A DNA stretch of 6,658 nt from an uncultured Chloroflexota bacterium (lineage in GTDB: Bacteria; Chloroflexota; Limnocylindria; Limnocylindrales; CSP1-4). Shown here in pieces: positions 5,543 through 6,658 of this stretch (position 1 is its first letter; every line of letters begins with the position of its first letter). Location of the stretch: positions 1 to 6,658 of the forward strand of contig CAIYQJ010000464.1 of the NCBI GenBank assembly GCA_903928275.1, read 5' to 3'. A model generated the notes under the pieces. That model had not been told where the DNA came from. It did not search any database and saw nothing but the letters and a program-made list of their open reading frames with translations. Made by a program: the position numbers and the translations under genes.

Positions 5543-5548
5543 TAGGAT
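5543..5548 (+). promoter_or_regulatory. Possible -10 box (TAGGAT) of the acyltransferase-like gene
   Basis: TAGGAT fits TANNNT and is the only such box in the 100 bases before the gene's open frame. It would start transcription near 5555, leaving a short leader of about 20 bases to GTG 5574 or 45 bases to GTG 5601. A -35 element is not evident. Confidence 0.35.
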
Positions 5549-5600
5549 GCCGGCGGGGTGCCGCTAGCGCACCGTGTCGTCATCCGGGGACCGGATCGCC

Positions 5601-6658
5601 GTGGACGTCACCGATCTGGACGCGCAGGAAGACCAACGGCCAGGCCGCCCCGCAGGTCGCTCGACCGAGAGGCCGGGTGCCGCCCGCATCGCCGGCGGGC
5701 TGGCCCTGTCCGTGCTGAGCGCGGTGTTGCTGTTCGTCATGTGGAACGGCCGCGGCAACCTGTGGCCGCTGGCGTTCGTCGCGTTCGTGCCCATGTACGT
5801 CGCGCAGTACCGGATCTTCCCGCGACGGCTGTCGGCTCTCGCGCTGGCGATCGCGGCGTCGGGCTACTGGCTCGCGATGTGGAGCTTCGGCGGACTCGGC
5901 ACCGCCGTGACGATCGGGGGCGCACTGGTCATCGCCGCGCTGTGGTTCGTCGTCGGGATCTTCGAGCGGCCGTTCGCCGAGCGCACGAACTACCAGTGGT
6001 TCCTCGTGCAGCTGCCGCTGCTGTGGGTCGGCGCCGAGGTGCTCTTCCAGGCGAACCTGCTGACCGCCAGCAACTACTTCATCGCGTACCGGCTCGCCCC
6101 CGCACCCCAGCTCATCCAGCCGGTCAGCATCCTGAGCTCTCCGGCCCTGAGCTTCCTCATCGTGATGATCAATGCGGCGGTCGCCCTGGTCGTGCTCAAG
6201 GCCATGGACCGTCGCTGGCCGCAGCTCGCCACGGTCGCGATCCCGAGGAGGACCGTCGCCTGGAGCTCGGCCATCACCGGCGCGGTGACCCTCGCCTGGG
6301 TGGCGTCGAGCCTGATCATCTACTGGCAGGTGAGCAACGACATGGGTCCCACCGTGAGGGTCGCGGCCATCCAGCCCGGGCACCAGGACGAGACACCGGG
6401 CTTCCTGTCGGGCAGCGCCAGCACGGGGCTGACGCCCGCGGAGAACCAGGCACGCCGAGACCGCCAGCAGGCGCACCTCGTCTCCATGACCACCGATGCC
6501 GCCCGCCAGGGGGCGCAGCTGATCGTCTGGCCGGAGGAGGTCCTCGACTACGACCCGCTCGCATCGGGCCAGGGTGACTGGATCGCCGAGCTCGCCAGGT
6601 CGACGAACGCGACGATCGTGGTGGGCTACCAGCAGGACCCGTCGCTGGGCCTGGAGAC
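5601..6658 (+). CDS. lnt: Apolipoprotein N-acyltransferase-like membrane protein, N-terminal part (3' end outside window)
   Basis: Lnt moves a fatty acyl chain from phospholipid to the N-terminal cysteine of lipoproteins at the outer face of the cytoplasmic membrane. The frame is open to the window edge, giving 352 residues. A polar N-terminus of about 27 residues is followed by hydrophobic segments near 28-48, 53-68, 77-95, 100-120, 133-150, 176-199 and 218-242. A nitrilase-fold domain then starts at TVRVAAIQPG (from 251), with AARQGAQLIVWPEEVLDYDP, where Glu302 is the expected catalytic glutamate, and IAELARSTNATIVVGYQQ. The catalytic Lys and Cys would lie beyond the window. The start is GTG 5601, with CGGGGA at 5585-5590 as ribosome site; GTG 5574 in the same frame is the alternative. 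Leucine codons favour CTG (25 CTG to 15 CTC by hand count), unlike the hydroxyacyl-CoA dehydrogenase gene (4 CTG to 27 CTC). A related nitrilase-membrane fusion other than true Lnt is possible. Confidence 0.82.
   Translation, partial: MDVTDLDAQEDQRPGRPAGRSTERPGAARIAGGLALSVLSAVLLFVMWNGRGNLWPLAFVAFVPMYVAQYRIFPRRLSALALAIAASGYWLAMWSFGGLGTAVTIGGALVIAALWFVVGIFERPFAERTNYQWFLVQLPLLWVGAEVLFQANLLTASNYFIAYRLAPAPQLIQPVSILSSPALSFLIVMINAAVALVVLKAMDRRWPQLATVAIPRRTVAWSSAITGAVTLAWVASSLIIYWQVSNDMGPTVRVAAIQPGHQDETPGFLSGSASTGLTPAENQARRDRQQAHLVSMTTDAARQGAQLIVWPEEVLDYDPLASGQGDWIAELARSTNATIVVGYQQDPSLGLE

Noticed and set aside
5558..5567. Leaderless start at GTG 5558 for the acyltransferase-like gene
   Set aside because: It is in the wrong frame for the membrane/nitrilase protein. 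The correct frame has a stop at 5565-5567 and offers only GTG 5574 and GTG 5601.
5558..6577. + strand frame of 339 codons starting GTG 5558, also about 9 bases after the TAGGAT box
   Set aside because: The translation is Arg-rich and motif-free. The other + frame in the same bases encodes membrane helices and a nitrilase domain and runs on to the window edge.
1..6658. CRISPR array, toxin-antitoxin module, defence or secondary-metabolite system
   Set aside because: No spaced direct repeats and no small paired genes with such motifs were found. The genes present are ordinary metabolic genes, a tRNA, an integrase relic and an acyltransferase-like protein.

Overview
This is a GC-rich bacterial window. 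Nearly all genes are on the + strand and tightly packed, with GTG starts, 4-base start/stop overlaps and third positions heavily biased to G/C. At least one -10 element of the TANNNT type lies directly in front of a start codon, implying leaderless transcription. Together with a short zincin-type metallopeptidase, this suggests Actinomycetota or Chloroflexota. The assignment is an inference and I cannot fix it further from 6.7 kb.

Left part (1-4895): a short-chain acyl-CoA metabolism cluster. It opens with the C-terminal part of MeaB, the G-protein chaperone of adenosylcobalamin-dependent methylmalonyl-CoA mutase. A NAD-dependent 3-hydroxyacyl-CoA (3-hydroxybutyryl-CoA) dehydrogenase follows with a GTGA overlap. 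After a 98-base gap with a perfect 16-bp palindrome and a leaderless-type promoter comes a thiolase (acetyl-CoA acetyltransferase type). Next are a 57-residue unknown protein with a strong Shine-Dalgarno sequence, an NAD(P)-dependent aldehyde dehydrogenase, and a HExxH metallopeptidase overlapping it by GTGA. The dehydrogenase and thiolase catalyse the last two steps of beta-oxidation (or, in reverse, the first steps toward butyrate or polyhydroxybutyrate). MeaB points to propionyl-CoA/methylmalonyl-CoA handling in the same neighbourhood, and the aldehyde dehydrogenase could feed an acid into acyl-CoA metabolism.

Middle (4939-5600): a complete tRNA-Lys(CTT) with encoded CCA and a -10-like box placed so that transcription could start at the mature 5' end. 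A 13-bp inverted-repeat terminator follows. On the - strand there is then a decayed tyrosine recombinase (integrase) C-terminus facing the tRNA. This is the usual arrangement of an element integrated at a tRNA gene. Between the integrase remnant and the next gene lie about 270 bases holding only a start-less coding-like fragment, a short hairpin and a possible -10 box.

Right part (5601-6658, open at the edge): the N-terminal half or more of an apolipoprotein N-acyltransferase-like membrane protein, with several transmembrane helices followed by the beginning of a nitrilase-fold domain. Its leucine codon choice (CTG over CTC) is opposite to that of the left-hand hydroxyacyl-CoA dehydrogenase gene (CTC over CTG). 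This fits the idea that the tRNA/integrase zone marks a junction between segments of different origin.

I found no CRISPR array, toxin-antitoxin pair or defence system, and no complete undescribed system. The most interesting signals are the tRNA-Lys/integrase junction with its codon-use shift, the palindrome over the thiolase promoter, and the possibly leaderless tRNA transcript.
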